Notes under the pieces: generated by a model
Told to the model about the DNA's origin: nothing
Seen by the model: the letters and a program-made list of their open reading frames with translations, nothing else
The model's database searches: none
Part shown: positions 8,114 to 19,132 of the stretch, in pieces
Layout of the letters: each line of letters starts with the position of its first letter
Numbering within the stretch: position 1 is the first letter of the stretch
From: Cellulomonas sp. Root930
GTDB lineage: Bacteria > Actinomycetota > Actinomycetes > Actinomycetales > Cellulomonadaceae
Assembly: GCA_001429255.1 (NCBI GenBank)
Contig: LMJI01000001.1
Span: 1,529,256-1,593,255, forward strand
Length of the DNA: 64,000 bases
Direction: 5' to 3'
Position numbers and translations under genes: made by a program

Positions 8114-9093
8114 CGCCGGTCCTCCTCGAGGGTCAGATAGGCCTGTTCGAGCGCCCCGCCGGCCGGCACCACGGACACGAGCGCGACCCCCGCGGCGACG
8201 GCGTCGCGGATCAGCCGGGCGGCACCTTCCTCGCCGTCGACCTCGAGCAGCACGCCGCCGGAGCCGGTGGGGGAGACCGGCGCCTCGTCGGGCCGCCACG
8301 CCGCGCCGGTGCTGGTCAGCCAGGTGGTCAGGGCGTCGACGGACAGCGCACGCACGTGCCAGGAGCGGCCGCCGCCCGGACCGGCGTCGGGGACGACCGT
8401 GCGGCCGCGGGAGAGGAAGACCGCGTCGTCGGCCATCTCGTCGAGCTCGGAGAGCACGTGGCTGGAGACGAGCACGGTGCGGCCCTCGTCGGCGAGCCGG
8501 CGCAGCAGGATCCGCAGGTCCACGCGGGAGCGGGGGTCGAGGCCGCTGGCCGGCTCGTCGAGGAGCAGCACCGCGGGGTCGTGCACCAGGGCGCGGGCCA
8601 GGCCGAGGCGCTGCTTCTGGCCGCGGGACAGGACGCTCGCGGGGCGGTCGGCGAACTCGGTGAGGTGGACGGTGCCCAGCAGCTCGGTGACCCGGGCCGT
8701 GGCGGCCGCCTCCGACAGCCGGTACGCGGCCGCGAACGTCAGCAGCACCTCGCGCGCGGTCAGGGAGTCCCAGGTGCCGAACGTGTCGGGCATCCAGCCG
8801 GTCCGCGCGCGGGCGGCCGGGCCGTGGGCGATCGGGTCGTGCCCCGCGACCGTCACCGAGCCGGCGTCCGGGACGAGCAGGCCCGCGAGCACCAGGAGCA
8901 GCGTCGTCTTGCCGGAGCCGTTGGGTCCGACGAGCGCGGTGACCGCTCCGGCCCGCGCGGTCAGGTCGACGCCGTCGAGCGCCTTGACCTGCCCGAACGC
9001 GCGGTGCAGACCGCGCACCTCGATGCCGGCTCCGGGCGGGGGTGTCGCGGGCGGGGGTGCGGTCGTGGTGTCGTCATCGACGGTGCTCGACAT
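8110..9093 (-). CDS. ABC transporter ATP-binding protein (CcmA/NatA type)
   Basis: A 327-residue ATPase. After a Pro/Thr-rich N-terminal extension (residues 1-23), Walker A is GPNGSGKTT, the signature is [16 protein letters not shown] (one change from LSGGQ), Walker B is [12 protein letters not shown] and the switch region is [14 protein letters not shown]. The C-terminal 100 residues form a regulatory domain with [20 protein letters not shown]. The SHVLSEL form is typical of ABC-2 exporters. The ATG at 9093 is the only start ahead of the Walker A region with reasonable spacing. It overlaps the downstream permease by ATGA. Divergent lysC begins 173 bp away. Confidence 0.86.
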   Translation of the reverse strand: MSSTVDDDTTTAPPPATPPPGAGIEVRGLHRAFGQVKALDGVDLTARAGAVTALVGPNGSGKTTLLLVLAGLLVPDAGSVTVAGHDPIAHGPAARARTGWMPDTFGTWDSLTAREVLLTFAAAYRLSEAAATARVTELLGTVHLTEFADRPASVLSRGQKQRLGLARALVHDPAVLLLDEPASGLDPRSRVDLRILLRRLADEGRTVLVSSHVLSELDEMADDAVFLSRGRTVVPDAGPGGGRSWHVRALSVDALTTWLTSTGAAWRPDEAPVSPTGSGGVLLEVDGEEGAARLIRDAVAAGVALVSVVPAGGALEQAYLTLEEDRR

Positions 9094-9266
9094 GGCGCCA
9101 ACCTAGGCCTCGACCTGCCTGCGGGGAGGGCGTTCAGAGTCGGCGTCTGTGCAGGTGCTGTGGAGGGCTGAGCGGCCGTGATCCGCCATCTGAAACTCAG
9201 TGCCCACCTGATGGGCACGGCCGTACACTCGCCCGGTCCTGTCCGAGCCCGCGAAAGAGCTCTCCC

Positions 9267-11595
<2,329 letters not shown>

Positions 11596-11606
11596 CACCA
11601 CCGCGA

Positions 11607-11648
11607 CGTCCGCACTCGAGGGGGCTGGAGCCCTCACGAGTGCGGACG
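11607..11648 (+). terminator. Rho-independent-type terminator of lysC-asd
   Basis: Perfect 12-bp arms (11607-11618 and 11637-11648) enclose a second AGGG/CCCT pairing. There is no real T-tract, as is common in high-GC actinobacteria. Confidence 0.75.
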
Positions 11649-11689
11649 TTGCTGTGTCCGGGTCTTGTGGCGGTTCCGGTTCTGTGGTT

Positions 11690-11712
11690 AGTTGGTCATG
11701 TAATGAACCACT
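11690..11712. promoter_or_regulatory. Candidate operator of the GntR/YtrA-type regulator
   Basis: An imperfect palindrome with 10-bp arms around the centre GTA (8 of 10 pairs match: AGTTGGTCAT / ATGAACCACT). It lies 22 bp before the GntR gene, overlaps the likely core promoter and stands out as AT-rich. YtrA-type repressors bind such sites ahead of their own operon, so autoregulation is inferred. Confidence 0.5.
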
Positions 11713-11733
11713 GAACAGGACAGGAGGTGCACC

Positions 11734-12093
11734 GTGTTCGACGGTCGAGACCCCCTGTACGTGCAGATCGCGGACCAGATCCGCGCCGACGTCCTGTCGG
11801 GAGCCCTCGCAGCGGAGGAGCAGGTCATGTCCACCACGCAGTACGCGACGACGTTCCGGATCAACCCCGCGACGGCCGCGAAGGCGTTCACGGAGCTGGT
11901 CGACGAGGGCGTCCTCTACAAGCGCCGCGGCATCGGGATGTTCGTCGCGGACGGCGCCCGGGAGCGTCTGCTCGAGCAGCGCCGGGCGACGTTCTTCGCG
12001 GACGTCGTCGAGCCGATGCTCGAGCAGGCGCGGGTGCTGGGCATCACCACGGACGAGATCGTCGCGCGGCTGACGACGGGGGAGCAGCGATGA
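11734..12093 (+). CDS. GntR family regulator, YtrA subfamily
   Basis: A 119-residue regulator with the winged helix FDGRDPLYVQIADQIRADVLSGAL..EQVMSTTQYATTFRINPATAAKAFTELVDEGVLYKRRGIGMFV and only a short helical tail (about residues 75-119). This lack of a ligand-binding domain defines the YtrA group, whose members repress adjacent ABC genes. The ATPase gene at 12090 overlaps its stop by ATGA, and the membrane gene after that is coupled the same way, so the three form one operon. The GTG at 11734 has a strong AGGAGGTG four bases upstream. Confidence 0.9.
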   Translation: MFDGRDPLYVQIADQIRADVLSGALAAEEQVMSTTQYATTFRINPATAAKAFTELVDEGVLYKRRGIGMFVADGARERLLEQRRATFFADVVEPMLEQARVLGITTDEIVARLTTGEQR

Positions 12094-12989
12094 CCGGGTT
12101 CGGCGTCGAGGTCCGGGACCTCACGGCACGCTACGGCACGACGACCGCGCTCGACGCGGTGTCGTTCACCCTCCGTCCCGGCGTGATCACGGGGCTGCTC
12201 GGCCGCAACGGCTCGGGCAAGACGACCGCGCTGTCGGTCCTGGCGGCGTTCCGCCGTCGGACGTCCGGCACGGTCCTCGTCGACGGCGAGGACCCCTGGG
12301 AGAACGAGCGGGTGCTGGCCGGGACGTGCCTGGTGCGCGAGAGCGGCGACGTCGCCAACGACCAGAAGCTCAGGGAGACGCTCGAATTCCTCGGGGACCG
12401 CCGCCCCCTGTTCTCCCGGGAGCTGGCGGGCACGCTGATGGACCGCTTCGAGCTCGACCCCCTCAGCCGGCCCGACCGCCTCTCGCGGGGAAAGCGGTCC
12501 GCGTTCGGGGTCGTCGTCGGGCTGGCCAGCCGAACCCCGCTGACCCTGCTCGACGAGGTCCACCTCGGCATGGACGCCCCGTCGCGGTACGCGTTCTACG
12601 ACGCCCTGCTGGCCGACTGGGTGGAGCACCCGCGCACGATCGTGCTCTCCAGCCACCTGATCGGCGAGATCGAGCGGCTGCTCGAGGACGTCGTGGTGCT
12701 GGACCGCGGGACCGTGCTGACGGCGTCCGACGCGGAGACGCTCCGTGCCGGCGGCGTGACGGTCACCGGCCCGGCCGACGCGGTCACCGCGTTCGTCGTC
12801 GGGCGCGACGTGGTCGCCCGGCAGCAGCTCGGTCGCACCGCGCAGGCGACCCTCATCGGCGCGCGGCCCGACGACGCGGCCCTGGCCCGGCAGCACGGGC
12901 TCGAGCTCGGGCCCGTGGCGCTCCAGGACCTGTTCGTCCACCTCACCGACCGCCCGGCCGCCGCCTCGACCACGGAGGAGTCCCGATGA
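12090..12989 (+). CDS. ABC ATPase with degenerate signature motif
   Basis: A 299-residue ATPase translationally coupled to the GntR regulator. Walker A is GRNGSGKTT. The signature reads RLSRGKRSAF instead of LSGGQ, and Walker B/D-loop reads LTLLDEVHLGMD instead of LLDEPTSGLD. The switch region is IVLSSHLIGEIERLLED. These changes are typical of YtrB-like ATPases in GntR-YtrA operons, so it is probably still functional with its partner 12986-13726. The C-terminal region (about 215-299) is unlike other ATPases here. Likely role: efflux or envelope stress response; cargo unknown. Confidence 0.8.
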   Translation: MTGFGVEVRDLTARYGTTTALDAVSFTLRPGVITGLLGRNGSGKTTALSVLAAFRRRTSGTVLVDGEDPWENERVLAGTCLVRESGDVANDQKLRETLEFLGDRRPLFSRELAGTLMDRFELDPLSRPDRLSRGKRSAFGVVVGLASRTPLTLLDEVHLGMDAPSRYAFYDALLADWVEHPRTIVLSSHLIGEIERLLEDVVVLDRGTVLTASDAETLRAGGVTVTGPADAVTAFVVGRDVVARQQLGRTAQATLIGARPDDAALARQHGLELGPVALQDLFVHLTDRPAAASTTEESR

Positions 12990-13726
12990 GCATCGACACG
13001 GCACGTCTCCCGACCCGCAGCTCCGTGCGCGCCACCGCGACGTGGCTGCTCTGGATGAACCTGTACCTCGCCGCGTGGGCCTGGGGCATGGCGATCGTCG
13101 TCGTGGCCGGGGCGCTCGTGGTGATCAACCAGGTGGGTGAGGTCAACAACAGCGTCATGGCGTTCGCTCGGCAGGGCGCGATCTGGTTCCCGTTCTCCGT
13201 GCTCATCGCGATCACCGCGGCCTACCTGCCGGTGCACGTCGCAGCCGGGCTGACCCGGCGCAGCCTCGCGCTCGGGTCGCTGCTCGCCGCCGGCGGCCTG
13301 GCCCTCGTCTACGGCGTCGTGTTCGCCGGGCTGCTGGTCGTGGAGCGCGCCGTGTTCGACGCGTTCGGGTGGCAGTGGCGGATCGTCGAGGGGTTCTCTC
13401 CCGACGGCACCGACGTCGCGACGCTGTTCGTCAGCTCGGCACTGCTGTTCCTCGTCGCCTACGTGTCCGGGCTCCTGGTCGGGATGTCCTACCAGCGGCT
13501 CGGCGGCTGGTGGGGGACCCTCGCGCTGCCGCTGACCGCCGGCCCGATCCTGCTGGTCTCGGCCCTGCTCGCGCAGGACGCCGGTCCGTTCTCGACCTCC
13601 GCGTGGTTCGGCGGCGACCAGCCGCTCCTCGTCGGCGCCGCGGTGACCCTGCTGATCGCGGGCCTCATGGCGGTCGCGTTCGACCGCCTGACGCGCGGTG
13701 CGTCGGTGCCCCACCGCACCTCCTGA
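12986..13726 (+). CDS. Multi-pass membrane protein, ABC permease partner
   Basis: A 246-residue protein with six hydrophobic segments (about residues 20-48, 67-88, 100-125, 150-175, 183-205 and 218-238). The motif VHVAAGLTRRSLALGSLLAAGGLAL resembles the coupling helix of ABC-2/YtrC-like permeases. Its ATG overlaps the ATPase stop (ATGA). Position and topology make it the membrane half of the GntR-controlled transporter; the sequence itself gives no substrate. Confidence 0.7.
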   Translation: MSIDTARLPTRSSVRATATWLLWMNLYLAAWAWGMAIVVVAGALVVINQVGEVNNSVMAFARQGAIWFPFSVLIAITAAYLPVHVAAGLTRRSLALGSLLAAGGLALVYGVVFAGLLVVERAVFDAFGWQWRIVEGFSPDGTDVATLFVSSALLFLVAYVSGLLVGMSYQRLGGWWGTLALPLTAGPILLVSALLAQDAGPFSTSAWFGGDQPLLVGAAVTLLIAGLMAVAFDRLTRGASVPHRTS

Positions 13727-13795
13727 CACGACCCGTCATCACGGGACCGGCCGTCGGCCGCTCCCGCGGCACCCCACACCCTGAAGGAGCCCGCC

Positions 13796-14692
13796 ATGTC
13801 CGTCATCCAGGTCGAGAACCTGCACAAGCGCTACGGCGGCACAGTCGCCGTCGACGACGTCAGCCTCGAGGTCCACCGCGGCGAGATCTTCGGCGTGCTG
13901 GGCCGCAACGGAGCCGGCAAGACCACCACCGTCGAGATCATCGGTGGGCTGCGGCAGGCCGACTCCGGCACGGTCCGGGTCCTCGGCCTGGATCCCCAGA
14001 AGGACCGGGAGAGCCTCCGGCAGGTCGTCGGCCTCCAGCTCCAGGAGAGCCAGCTGCAGCCGAAGCTGGTGGTCCGCGAGGCCCTCGACCTGTACGCCTC
14101 GTTCTACCCCGACCCCGCGGACCCGGCGCAGCTGCTCGACGAGCTGGGCCTGGCCGACCGGGCGGGTGCGCGGTTCGAGCAGCTGTCGGGCGGCCAGAAG
14201 CAGCGGCTGTCGGTGGCGCTCGCCCTCGTCGGCAACCCGCAGGTGGCCATCCTCGACGAGCTCACCACCGGGCTCGACCCGCACGCGCGCCGCGACACGT
14301 GGGAGGTGGTGGAGCGCATTCGCGACCGCGGCGTGACCATCGTGCTGGTCACGCACTTCATGGAGGAGGCCGAGCGGCTCTGCGACCGGATCGCGCTCAT
14401 CGACGCCGGCCGGGTCGCCGCGACCGGGACGCCGGCGGAGCTGGTCGCGCGCGCGACGGCCGAGCAGGTGCTCCGCTTCCGCCCGTCCGCCCCGGTGCCG
14501 CTGGGGGTGCTCGACGGCCTCGGCGCGCTGACGGAGCGGGACGGGGAGCTCGAGGTCCGCGGCCGCGACAACGTCGTCCAGGACGTGCTCGTCGCGCTGG
14601 CCCAGCACGGCATCCGCCCCGAGAACCTGCGCCTCGAGCAGAGCTCGCTCGAGGACGCGTTCGTCGCACTCACGACACCTGTGGAGGTCTGA
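13796..14692 (+). CDS. ABC-2 exporter ATP-binding protein
   Basis: A 298-residue ATPase with Walker A GRNGAGKTT, signature QLSGGQKQRLSVALAL, Walker B VAILDELTTGLD and switch VLVTHFMEEAERLCDRI. The DELTTGLD form and the THFMEEAE segment are typical of DrrA/NatA-like exporters that pair with ABC-2 permeases. A C-terminal domain (about 215-298) follows. GAAGGAG precedes the ATG. The permease gene begins two bases after the stop. It is separate from the GntR operon by 69 bp, so it may or may not share its control. Confidence 0.88.
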   Translation: MSVIQVENLHKRYGGTVAVDDVSLEVHRGEIFGVLGRNGAGKTTTVEIIGGLRQADSGTVRVLGLDPQKDRESLRQVVGLQLQESQLQPKLVVREALDLYASFYPDPADPAQLLDELGLADRAGARFEQLSGGQKQRLSVALALVGNPQVAILDELTTGLDPHARRDTWEVVERIRDRGVTIVLVTHFMEEAERLCDRIALIDAGRVAATGTPAELVARATAEQVLRFRPSAPVPLGVLDGLGALTERDGELEVRGRDNVVQDVLVALAQHGIRPENLRLEQSSLEDAFVALTTPVEV

Positions 14693-14694
14693 CC

Positions 14695-15480
14695 ATGTCC
14701 AGCACGAGCGTCACCGCGTCCCTCACGGGCGCCCAGGCCCGCCTGACCACGGTCGAGGCCCGGCTCTTCCTGCGGGAGCCGTCGGGAGCGTTCTTCGCAA
14801 TCCTCTTCCCCGCCGTCCTGCTCACTGTGCTCGGCCTGGTGATGCCGTGGGCGGACCTGCCGTTCAACGACCAGGACCCGGTCCTGTCGCAGATCAACGG
14901 CATCACCGGCTACGCCCCGACCGTCCTGGCCCTCGCGGTGGCGACGGTCGGCCTCTCCTCCTACCCGCAGACCATCGCGGGCTACCGCGGCCGGGGGGTG
15001 CTCAAGCGGCTGTCGACCACGCCCGTGCCGCCGTCGCGCATCCTGGTCGCCCAGGTGCTGGTGAACCTGGCCGCCCTGCTGGTCGCGGCGGTGCTCATGT
15101 ACGTGCTCGGCGTGACCGTGGTCGACGTGGCCGCGCCGGCCCAGCCACTCGTCCTGCTGCTCGCGTTCCTGCTCACCGTCCTCGCGGCCTTCGCGGTCGG
15201 GTCCGTGATCGCGGCGCTGGCACCGAACGCGGCCGCCGCGACCGCCTGGGGGATGACCGTCTACTTCGTCTCGCTGTTCTTCGCCGGGGTGTGGCTGCCG
15301 CTGCCCCTGATGCCCGACGTGGTCCAGACGATCGCGGGGTACACGCCCCTCGGGGCGGGCAGCGAGGCGCTCGCCGCGGCCTGGTACGGCCAGCCGTTCC
15401 CCACCACGTCGCTGCTGGTCCTGGTGGCGTGGACCGTCGTCGGGGTGCCGGTGGCGGCGCGCTTCTTCCGGTGGTCCTGA
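14695..15480 (+). CDS. ABC-2 type permease
   Basis: A 261-residue membrane protein with the ABC-2 layout of six helices: about 30-50, 70-92, 112-138, 146-170, 178-200 and 233-255. The conserved region YRGRGVLKRLSTTPVPPSRILVAQVLVN is the coupling motif and FFAGVWLPLPLMPDVVQTIAGYTPLG is the family's re-entrant signature near the fifth helix. It works with the ATPase of 13796-14692, probably exporting a drug or lipid. Start ATG at 14695 follows the upstream stop by two bases. Confidence 0.88.
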   Translation: MSSTSVTASLTGAQARLTTVEARLFLREPSGAFFAILFPAVLLTVLGLVMPWADLPFNDQDPVLSQINGITGYAPTVLALAVATVGLSSYPQTIAGYRGRGVLKRLSTTPVPPSRILVAQVLVNLAALLVAAVLMYVLGVTVVDVAAPAQPLVLLLAFLLTVLAAFAVGSVIAALAPNAAAATAWGMTVYFVSLFFAGVWLPLPLMPDVVQTIAGYTPLGAGSEALAAAWYGQPFPTTSLLVLVAWTVVGVPVAARFFRWS

Positions 15481-15488
15481 GGACCATG

Positions 15489-15502
15489 TGGTCGCGCTCC
15501 CA
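15489..15502. promoter_or_regulatory. CelR/CebR-like operator upstream of the GH48 gene
   Basis: TGGTCGCGCTCCCA matches the CelR/CebR palindrome TGGGAGCGCTCCCA at 12 of 14 positions. In Thermobifida and Streptomyces this LacI-family site represses cellulase and cellobiose genes until cellobiose is present. It lies 223 bp before the cellulase start, in the first part of the intergenic region. Confidence 0.6.
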
Positions 15503-15641
15503 CTCGAATCGTTTAGGAGTCTGGACGCTGGCTGTGCACCGCCGGAAAGTGGGCGCCGACCCGGCCGCCGTCTGCCCGGACACCCGCATCGTTGCGGGGT
15601 ACCCGGCACCGAGGGCCAGTTCCTTCGTGCACCTCCGTCAC

Positions 15642-15692
15642 CGCCCGCACGCGCTTGCGTGCGGGCGCGGGGCGTACCCGCGACGACGCGGG
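15642..15692 (+). promoter_or_regulatory. Two tandem hairpins in the GH48 leader
   Basis: The first has perfect 11-bp arms (15642-15652 / 15657-15667) with loop GCTT. The second has perfect 6-bp arms (15677-15682 / 15687-15692) with loop ACGA. They sit directly before the AGAAAGG ribosome site and could stabilise the mRNA or act as an attenuator. Confidence 0.55.
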
Positions 15693-15724
15693 CGCGCACC
15701 CGACAGCCAGAAAGGTACGAGTAG

Positions 15725-18700
15725 ATGTCCTCATCGACCCGACGGCGATCTGCCTGGGTGGCCACGGCCACCCTGAGCGCAGCATCGCTGCTGGCCATCT
15801 GCGGGATCCAGCCCGCCATGGCCGCCGGCCCGGCCACCATCACGGTGCCGGCCGCCTCGCCCGTCAAGGCCGCCGTGGCCGACGGCGAGTACACCCAGCG
15901 GTTCCTCACCATGTACGACAAGCTCAAGGACCCGGCGAACGGGTACTTCAGCCCCCAGGGCATCCCGTACCACTCCGTCGAGACCCTCATTGTCGAGGCG
16001 CCCGACTACGGCCACGAGACGACGTCGGAGGCGTACTCCTACTGGGTGTGGCTCGAGGCGCTCTACGGCCAGGTCACCGAGGACTGGGCCCCGTTCAACC
16101 ACTCGTGGGACACGCTCGAGAAGTACATGATCCCGACGAGCGCGGACCAGCCCACCAACTCGTTCTACAACCCCAACAGCCCGGCGACGTACGCCTCGGA
16201 GTTCAACCACCCGAGCAGCTACCCGTCGCAGCTGAACAGCGGCGTGACCTCGGGCAAGGATCCGATCGGCGCGGAGCTGAAGGCCACCTACGGCAACTCC
16301 GACGTGTACGGCATGCACTGGCTCGCCGACGTCGACAACAAGTACGGGTTCGGCGCCACCCCGGGAGCGGGCTGCGAGCTCGGCCCGACAGCCACCGGCA
16401 CGTCCTACATCAACACCTTCCAGCGCGGCCCGCAGGAGTCGGTCTGGGAGACCGTCCCGCAGCCGTCGTGCGAGGAGTTCAAGTACGGCGGCACCAACGG
16501 CTACCTGGACCTGTTCACCAAGGACGCCTCGTACGCCAAGCAGTGGAAGTACACCAACGCCCCCGACGCCGACGCGCGTGCGGTCGAGGCCGTCTACTGG
16601 GCCAACCAGTGGGCGACCGCGCAGGGCAAGCAGGCGCAGATCGCCGGCACGGTGGCCAAGGCCGCCAAGATGGGCGACTACCTGCGCTACGCGCTGTTCG
16701 ACAAGTACTTCAAGGCGGTCGGCTGCACCTCGCCGTCGTGCCCCGCCGGCTCCGGCAAGGAGAGCGCGCACGGCCTGCTCTCCTGGTACTACGCGTGGGG
16801 CGGCGCGCTCGACTCGTCGGCCGGCTGGGCCTGGCGCATCGGGTCCTCGCATGCGCACTTCGGCTACCAGAACCCGCTCGCGGCCTGGGTGCTGTCCACC
16901 GACCCGGCCCTCACGCCGAAGTCGCCGACCGCCAAGTCGGACTGGGCCAGCTCGCTGACCCGCCAGCTCGAGTTCTACAAGTGGCTGCAGGCCCCTGAGG
17001 GCGGCATCGCCGGTGGCGCGACCAACAGCTGGGACGGCGCGTACGCCACGCCCCCGGCCGGCACGCCGACCTTCTACGGCATGGGCTACACCGAGGCTCC
17101 GGTCTACAACGACCCGCCGTCGAACCAGTGGTTCGGCATGCAGGCGTGGGGCATGCAGCGCGTCGCGGAGCTGTACTACGCGTCGGGCAACGCGCAGGCC
17201 AAGGCGATCCTCGACAAGTGGGCCCCGTGGGCCGCGGCCAACATCACGGTCTCGGGCTCCACGTGGTCCGTCCCGTCGGAGCTGACCTGGACCGGCAAGC
17301 CGGACACCTGGAACGCTGCGAGCCCGGGTTCCAACTCGGGTCTCAAGGTCGTCGTCAAGAGCAGCGGCCAGGACGTCGGCGTCGCCGGCGACACCGCCCG
17401 CACGCTCCTGTTCTACGCCGCCAAGTCGGGGAACACCGCCATCCAGGCCAAGGTCAAGGCCCTGCTCGACGCCATCTGGGCCTCGAACCAGGACCCGCTG
17501 GGCGTCAGCGCGCCGGAGACCCGCACGGACTTCGGCCGGTTCGACGACACGTACGTCGCGGGCGGGAACGGGGTCTACATCCCGGCCGGCTGGACCGGCA
17601 CCATGCCCAACGGCGACGTCATCAAGCCGGGCGTCTCGTTCCTGGACATCCGCTCCTGGTACAAGCAGGACCCCCAGTGGTCCAAGGTCCAGGCGTACCT
17701 GGACGGCGGCGCCGCGCCGACGTTCACCTTCCACCGGTTCTGGGCCCAGACGGCCATCGCCGGGGCCATGGCGGACTACGACCGGCTGTTCTCGACGCCC
17801 GCCCCGACCGACACGGTCGCGCCGAGCGTCCCGACCGGTCTGCTCGTCGGCACGACCACTGCGACGTCGGCCACGATCTCGTGGACGGCCTCGACGGACA
17901 ACACGGGTGGCTCCGGCGTCGCCGGGTACGACGTCTACCGGGGTGGCGCGCTGGTCGGCTCCTCGACCACCACGTCGTACACCGACACCGGCCTGACCGC
18001 GTCGACGGCGTACTCGTACACCGTCCGGGCCAAGGACGTGGCGGGCAACGTGTCCGCCGCCTCGTCGGCCCTCGCAGTCACCACCAGGGCCACGCCGACG
18101 GACACGGTCGCGCCGAGCGTCCCCACGGGCCTCGCCGCGAGCGCGGTCACCCAGAACAGCCTCACGCTGAGCTGGGCGGCGTCGACCGACAACTCGGGCG
18201 GCTCCGGCGTGGCCGGGTACGACGTCTACCGGGGCACGACGAAGGTCGGCTCCACCACGACGACGTCCTACTCCGATACCGGCCTCACGGCGGCGACGGC
18301 GTACTCGTACACCGTGCGCTCGCGTGACGTGGCGGGGAACATCTCCGCGGCGTCGAGCGCGCTGTCGGTGACGACGCTGCCGGCCACCACGGTGGACACG
18401 ATCGCCCCGTCGGTGCCTGCGGGCCTCGTCGCGACGACGGTCACGGAGACCAGCGTCGCCCTCACGTGGACCGCGTCCACGGACACGGGCGGCTCGGGCC
18501 TCGCCGGGTACGACGTCTACCGGGGGACCACCAAGGTCGGCACGCCGGCCACGGCGTCCTACACGGACAGCGGCCTCACGGCGGCGACGGCGTACCAGTA
18601 CACCGTCCGGGCACGGGACAACGCGGGCAACGTCTCCGCCGCGTCCTCGGCCCTCTCGGTGACCACCAAGTCCCCGACGACGACCAGCTCCTGCAAGGTG

Positions 18701-19003
18701 GCCTACACCGCCAGCAGCTGGAACACGGGCTTCACGGCCTCCGTCAAGGTGACCAACACCGGCACGACGGCCCTCAACGGCTGGACCCTCGGGTTCACGT
18801 TCGCCAACGGCCAGAAGGTCACGCAGGGCTGGAGCGCCGACTGGTCGCAGTCCGGCACGACGGTCAGCGCCAAGAACGCGGCGTGGAACGGCACCCTCGG
18901 TGCCGGGCAGAGCACCGACATCGGGTTCAACGGCTCCCACACGGGGACCAACACCAACCCGACGGCGTTCACGCTCAACGGCGCCACCTGCACGATCGGC
19001 TAG
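15725..19003 (+). CDS. Secreted GH48 cellulose 1,4-beta-cellobiosidase (CbhB-like)
   Basis: A 1092-residue secreted processive exoglucanase that acts from reducing ends of cellulose, releasing cellobiose. A signal peptide covers residues 1-33 (RRR charge, hydrophobic core, cut after AMA). The GH48 (alpha/alpha)6 domain spans about 45-690; the proton-donor glutamate is most likely E102 in the conserved TTSEA. Three fibronectin type III domains follow (from about 696, 793 and 891), then a Ser/Thr-rich linker and a CBM2 (990-1091) with its bracketing cysteines and tryptophans in GWSADW and AAWNG. This order matches Cellulomonas fimi CbhB in domains and length. An operator, leader hairpins and a strong terminator flank it, so it is monocistronic. 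Confidence 0.96.
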   Translation: MSSSTRRRSAWVATATLSAASLLAICGIQPAMAAGPATITVPAASPVKAAVADGEYTQRFLTMYDKLKDPANGYFSPQGIPYHSVETLIVEAPDYGHETTSEAYSYWVWLEALYGQVTEDWAPFNHSWDTLEKYMIPTSADQPTNSFYNPNSPATYASEFNHPSSYPSQLNSGVTSGKDPIGAELKATYGNSDVYGMHWLADVDNKYGFGATPGAGCELGPTATGTSYINTFQRGPQESVWETVPQPSCEEFKYGGTNGYLDLFTKDASYAKQWKYTNAPDADARAVEAVYWANQWATAQGKQAQIAGTVAKAAKMGDYLRYALFDKYFKAVGCTSPSCPAGSGKESAHGLLSWYYAWGGALDSSAGWAWRIGSSHAHFGYQNPLAAWVLSTDPALTPKSPTAKSDWASSLTRQLEFYKWLQAPEGGIAGGATNSWDGAYATPPAGTPTFYGMGYTEAPVYNDPPSNQWFGMQAWGMQRVAELYYASGNAQAKAILDKWAPWAAANITVSGSTWSVPSELTWTGKPDTWNAASPGSNSGLKVVVKSSGQDVGVAGDTARTLLFYAAKSGNTAIQAKVKALLDAIWASNQDPLGVSAPETRTDFGRFDDTYVAGGNGVYIPAGWTGTMPNGDVIKPGVSFLDIRSWYKQDPQWSKVQAYLDGGAAPTFTFHRFWAQTAIAGAMADYDRLFSTPAPTDTVAPSVPTGLLVGTTTATSATISWTASTDNTGGSGVAGYDVYRGGALVGSSTTTSYTDTGLTASTAYSYTVRAKDVAGNVSAASSALAVTTRATPTDTVAPSVPTGLAASAVTQNSLTLSWAASTDNSGGSGVAGYDVYRGTTKVGSTTTTSYSDTGLTAATAYSYTVRSRDVAGNISAASSALSVTTLPATTVDTIAPSVPAGLVATTVTETSVALTWTASTDTGGSGLAGYDVYRGTTKVGTPATASYTDSGLTAATAYQYTVRARDNAGNVSAASSALSVTTKSPTTTSSCKVAYTASSWNTGFTASVKVTNTGTTALNGWTLGFTFANGQKVTQGWSADWSQSGTTVSAKNAAWNGTLGAGQSTDIGFNGSHTGTNTNPTAFTLNGATCTIG
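17810..18670 (+). repeat. Three tandem ~291-bp fibronectin type III repeats
   Basis: The unit start GACACGGTCGCGCCGAGCGT occurs at 17810 and 18101 and in diverged form at 18395, i.e. steps of 291 and 294 bp. Near-identical stretches within the units (such as GCCGGGTACGACGTCTACCG) show recent duplication or gene conversion of the linker modules in the cellulase. Confidence 0.9.
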
Positions 19004-19012
19004 CGCACCGAC

Positions 19013-19047
19013 GACGGGCCGGTCCCTCCGCGGAGGGCCGGCCCGTC
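19013..19047 (+). terminator. Terminator of the GH48 gene
   Basis: A very stable hairpin ten bases after the stop: 10-bp arms (19013-19022 / 19038-19047) continue into a CCCTCCG/CGGAGGG pairing, with one bulged T. No T-tract. Confidence 0.8.
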
Positions 19048-19119
19048 CCGCGCGGGGTAGGGGAAACCCCACCGCGTGCTGGTGGGTGGTCAGGCTGTCA
19101 GCCGGTCGCCCCGGACCCC

Positions 19120-19125
19120 TAGCGT
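19120..19125 (+). promoter_or_regulatory. Putative -10 box of the two-component operon
   Basis: TAGCGT ends seven bases before the histidine kinase ATG, with no ribosome site between. It fits a leaderless start for the 19133-21989 operon. Confidence 0.4.
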
Positions 19126-19132
19126 CACTGTC

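Noticed and set aside
17810-18670. Tandem repeat suggestive of a CRISPR array or mobile sequence
   Set aside because: The 291-bp period is in frame and encodes fibronectin type III domains of the cellulase.
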